A stretch of 64,000 bases of DNA from the NCBI RefSeq assembly GCF_010671925.1, contig NZ_JAAHIH010000001.1, forward strand, positions 1 to 64,000, given 5' to 3'. Both the position numbers and the translations under genes were made by a program. Below are positions 62,835 to 64,000 of this stretch, piece after piece; position 1 is the stretch's first letter, and every line of letters starts with the position of its first letter. This DNA comes from Moorena sp. SIOASIH (GTDB taxonomy: Bacteria; Cyanobacteriota; Cyanobacteriia; Cyanobacteriales; Coleofasciculaceae). The notes under the pieces are model-generated. The model was not told the DNA's origin and searched no databases. It saw nothing but the letters and a program-made list of their open reading frames with translations.

Positions 62835-63572
62835 GTGTTGGATGAGCTGGATATCAATGCGTTTTTGACTAGAAAAAATATCGGAGATATTGTAGATGAA
62901 CTAATTATTACCAGTGGTTCATCGAAGGATTATGAATTTATAAAGGCAATATTTTTTCTAGACGAGTTATTAGAAATTATTTCTGAAAATACAATCGATA
63001 TTCATCAACATTTAATCTGGTACAAGAGATATTCTGAGCAGAAGTTGTGTTTTATTTCAGATAGTGAGACTGAAGTCATTCATCAAGTGCTTTCTTCTTC
63101 GGAAACATCTGATTCTATAGTAGCTAAACTAAAATATTATCCTGAATTGATCAAGAGCATGGGTTTAAATGATGTCGAATCTAGTACATGGGTTTCTTGT
63201 TTGGTTGAATGGATTCGGCATCAGATCAAAAAGAATATTTCAATTCACAAATCCTTTCATGATGATATTGGTACGGTCTATGATATTCAATTTAATGGTC
63301 AATCTAAAAGATTAGTACTGTTAGCAGATGGTTTTGTGATCAACTTTTTTGCTAAACAGGAGAAAGGCGTAAAAACAGAATATATTGATCCAATTGTGAC
63401 AATGCAACTTCTGGGTTTGGTCAAACTTGCGACGACTGAAAAAGGTATAGAACCAGGCGTTTATCCCATGGCACAACGTTTCAAGACCGATGATATCGAT
63501 TTGTTTTGGAAAGCACTTGATGATAAAAGCCGTCCTATAGAATTTGGCGTTGCTGAATCCAGGAATGAATAA
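62835..63572 (+). CDS. Hypothetical protein
   Basis: This 245-residue protein, GTG start, is AT-rich and mostly helical N-terminally, with a beta-like middle part (TVYDIQFNGQSKRLVLLADGFVINFF). No catalytic motif is evident and I do not recognise the family. It stands alone, preceded by 278 bp of AT-rich DNA and followed by tandem repeats. Confidence 0.6.
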   Translation: MLDELDINAFLTRKNIGDIVDELIITSGSSKDYEFIKAIFFLDELLEIISENTIDIHQHLIWYKRYSEQKLCFISDSETEVIHQVLSSSETSDSIVAKLKYYPELIKSMGLNDVESSTWVSCLVEWIRHQIKKNISIHKSFHDDIGTVYDIQFNGQSKRLVLLADGFVINFFAKQEKGVKTEYIDPIVTMQLLGLVKLATTEKGIEPGVYPMAQRFKTDDIDLFWKALDDKSRPIEFGVAESRNE

Positions 63573-63611
63573 CAGTAGGGTGGGCATCTTGCCCGCCCGG
63601 GAATGAAACAG

Positions 63612-63733
63612 GCAAGATGCCTGTTCCACAACAAGATGCCTGTTCCACAACAAGATGCCCGTTCCACAACAAGATGCCTATTCCACAGGTGCGACCCGTG
63701 GCGAATTTAATTCTTAATACGGAAAGCGCACCT
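63612..63733. repeat. 19-bp tandem repeat joined to an AGGTGCG palindromic repeat
   Basis: Four units of AAGATGCCTGTTCCACAAC (63613-63687) with single changes, followed directly by AGGTGCG (63687-63693)...CGCACCT (63727-63733) with the GAATTTAATTC core. The preceding GGTGGGCATCTTGCCCGCCC is an inverse relative of the unit. Confidence 0.8.
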
Positions 63734-63741
63734 AAAAACTC

Positions 63742-63830
63742 AGGACTTACGCACAGACTCCATGGGTAGGGTGGTCAAAACCTTGCCCACCCTACAGGTA
63801 GCGTTAAATTGAGTAATTTGCGTAAGTCCT
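63742..63830. repeat. 89-bp inverted-repeat element (AGGACTTACGCA ends)
   Basis: Perfect 12-bp ends AGGACTTACGCA (63742-63753) and TGCGTAAGTCCT (63819-63830) with inner GTAGGGTGG/CCACCCTAC. Fits a miniature inverted-repeat transposable element. The remaining 63831-64000 has no gene that can be called within the window. Confidence 0.75.
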
Positions 63831-64000
63831 AAACTCTTAAAATCATTCCATTATTAAGCAACGCCGAAGCTTAAACCTTCAACGGGCTAACCTTCAACTG
63901 CATCACCTACCCTACACCGAATCCCCTAGGGCGAACAACCGCCTCATTCAACCCTCGATTAAAGGTCGCCTCTAAGAGCATATAGGGCGAAAATGACCAC

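Noticed and set aside
63612-63687. 19-bp repeats as a CRISPR array
   Set aside because: Units are directly adjacent with no spacers and no cas genes are near.

Overview
This window looks like a chromosomal segment of a large-genome filamentous cyanobacterium, most like the Moorena/Lyngbya group. The evidence is the frequent GCGATCGC (HIP1) octamer, many period-7 tandem arrays, many short palindromic repeats (for example around GTTCGCGYAGCGTGGC), and cyanobacterial families such as Tic22, DUF3086, DUF3119, DUF4079, DUF2330 and a split-off PII-type ACT protein. The genus is an inference; no marker gene here fixes it.

Layout. (1) 1-19.9 kb, all on the + strand, is a glycan-assembly island: a TPR-LicD protein, a broken nucleotidyltransferase, a sulfotransferase, several GT2 enzymes, a GT10 fucosyltransferase broken by an in-frame TAG, a GT6 (ABO-type) enzyme next to a GT11 alpha-1,2-fucosyltransferase, a STELLO/DUF288 protein, GT-B enzymes, a thioesterase-like/Ig-like/TPR protein and a pyruvyltransferase. 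The GT6+GT11+GT10 set is the combination used to build ABH/Lewis-type glycans and is the most interesting signal here. (2) 20-25 kb, - strand: a potA-potD-potB-potC spermidine/putrescine transporter spread apart by repeats. (3) 25-38.6 kb: housekeeping genes (PBP2, ispE, rsmA, patatin, folB, plsY, DUF3086, DUF3119, tRNA-Ser, comEC, DUF4079) with one intact tnpB element. (4) 39-48 kb: mobile-element-rich accessory DNA. A tnpB element sits inside a GDSL hydrolase gene and is itself broken by a 22-bp palindromic repeat. A second tnpB element has palindromes inserted in the loops of both terminal hairpins. Fragments of another tnpB and of an amino-acid permease are also present. (5) 48.8-64 kb: DUF2330 and RnfD-like genes, an alpha/beta hydrolase, an ACT-domain protein, GNATs, tRNA-Pro, Tic22, prmC, tsaC, a degenerate histidine kinase, recJ, a DUF985 cupin and an unknown gene.

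How the parts work together. The island probably builds or decorates a surface polysaccharide or glycoprotein with fucose, galactose/GalNAc, sulfate, phospho-choline-like and pyruvate groups. It carries no visible wzx/wzy or sugar-nucleotide synthesis genes, so it must draw on functions encoded elsewhere. At least four dispersed repeat families recur, and several have altered genes (new N-termini, frameshifts or in-frame insertions). All calls are from reading sequence and known family motifs; no database search was run.
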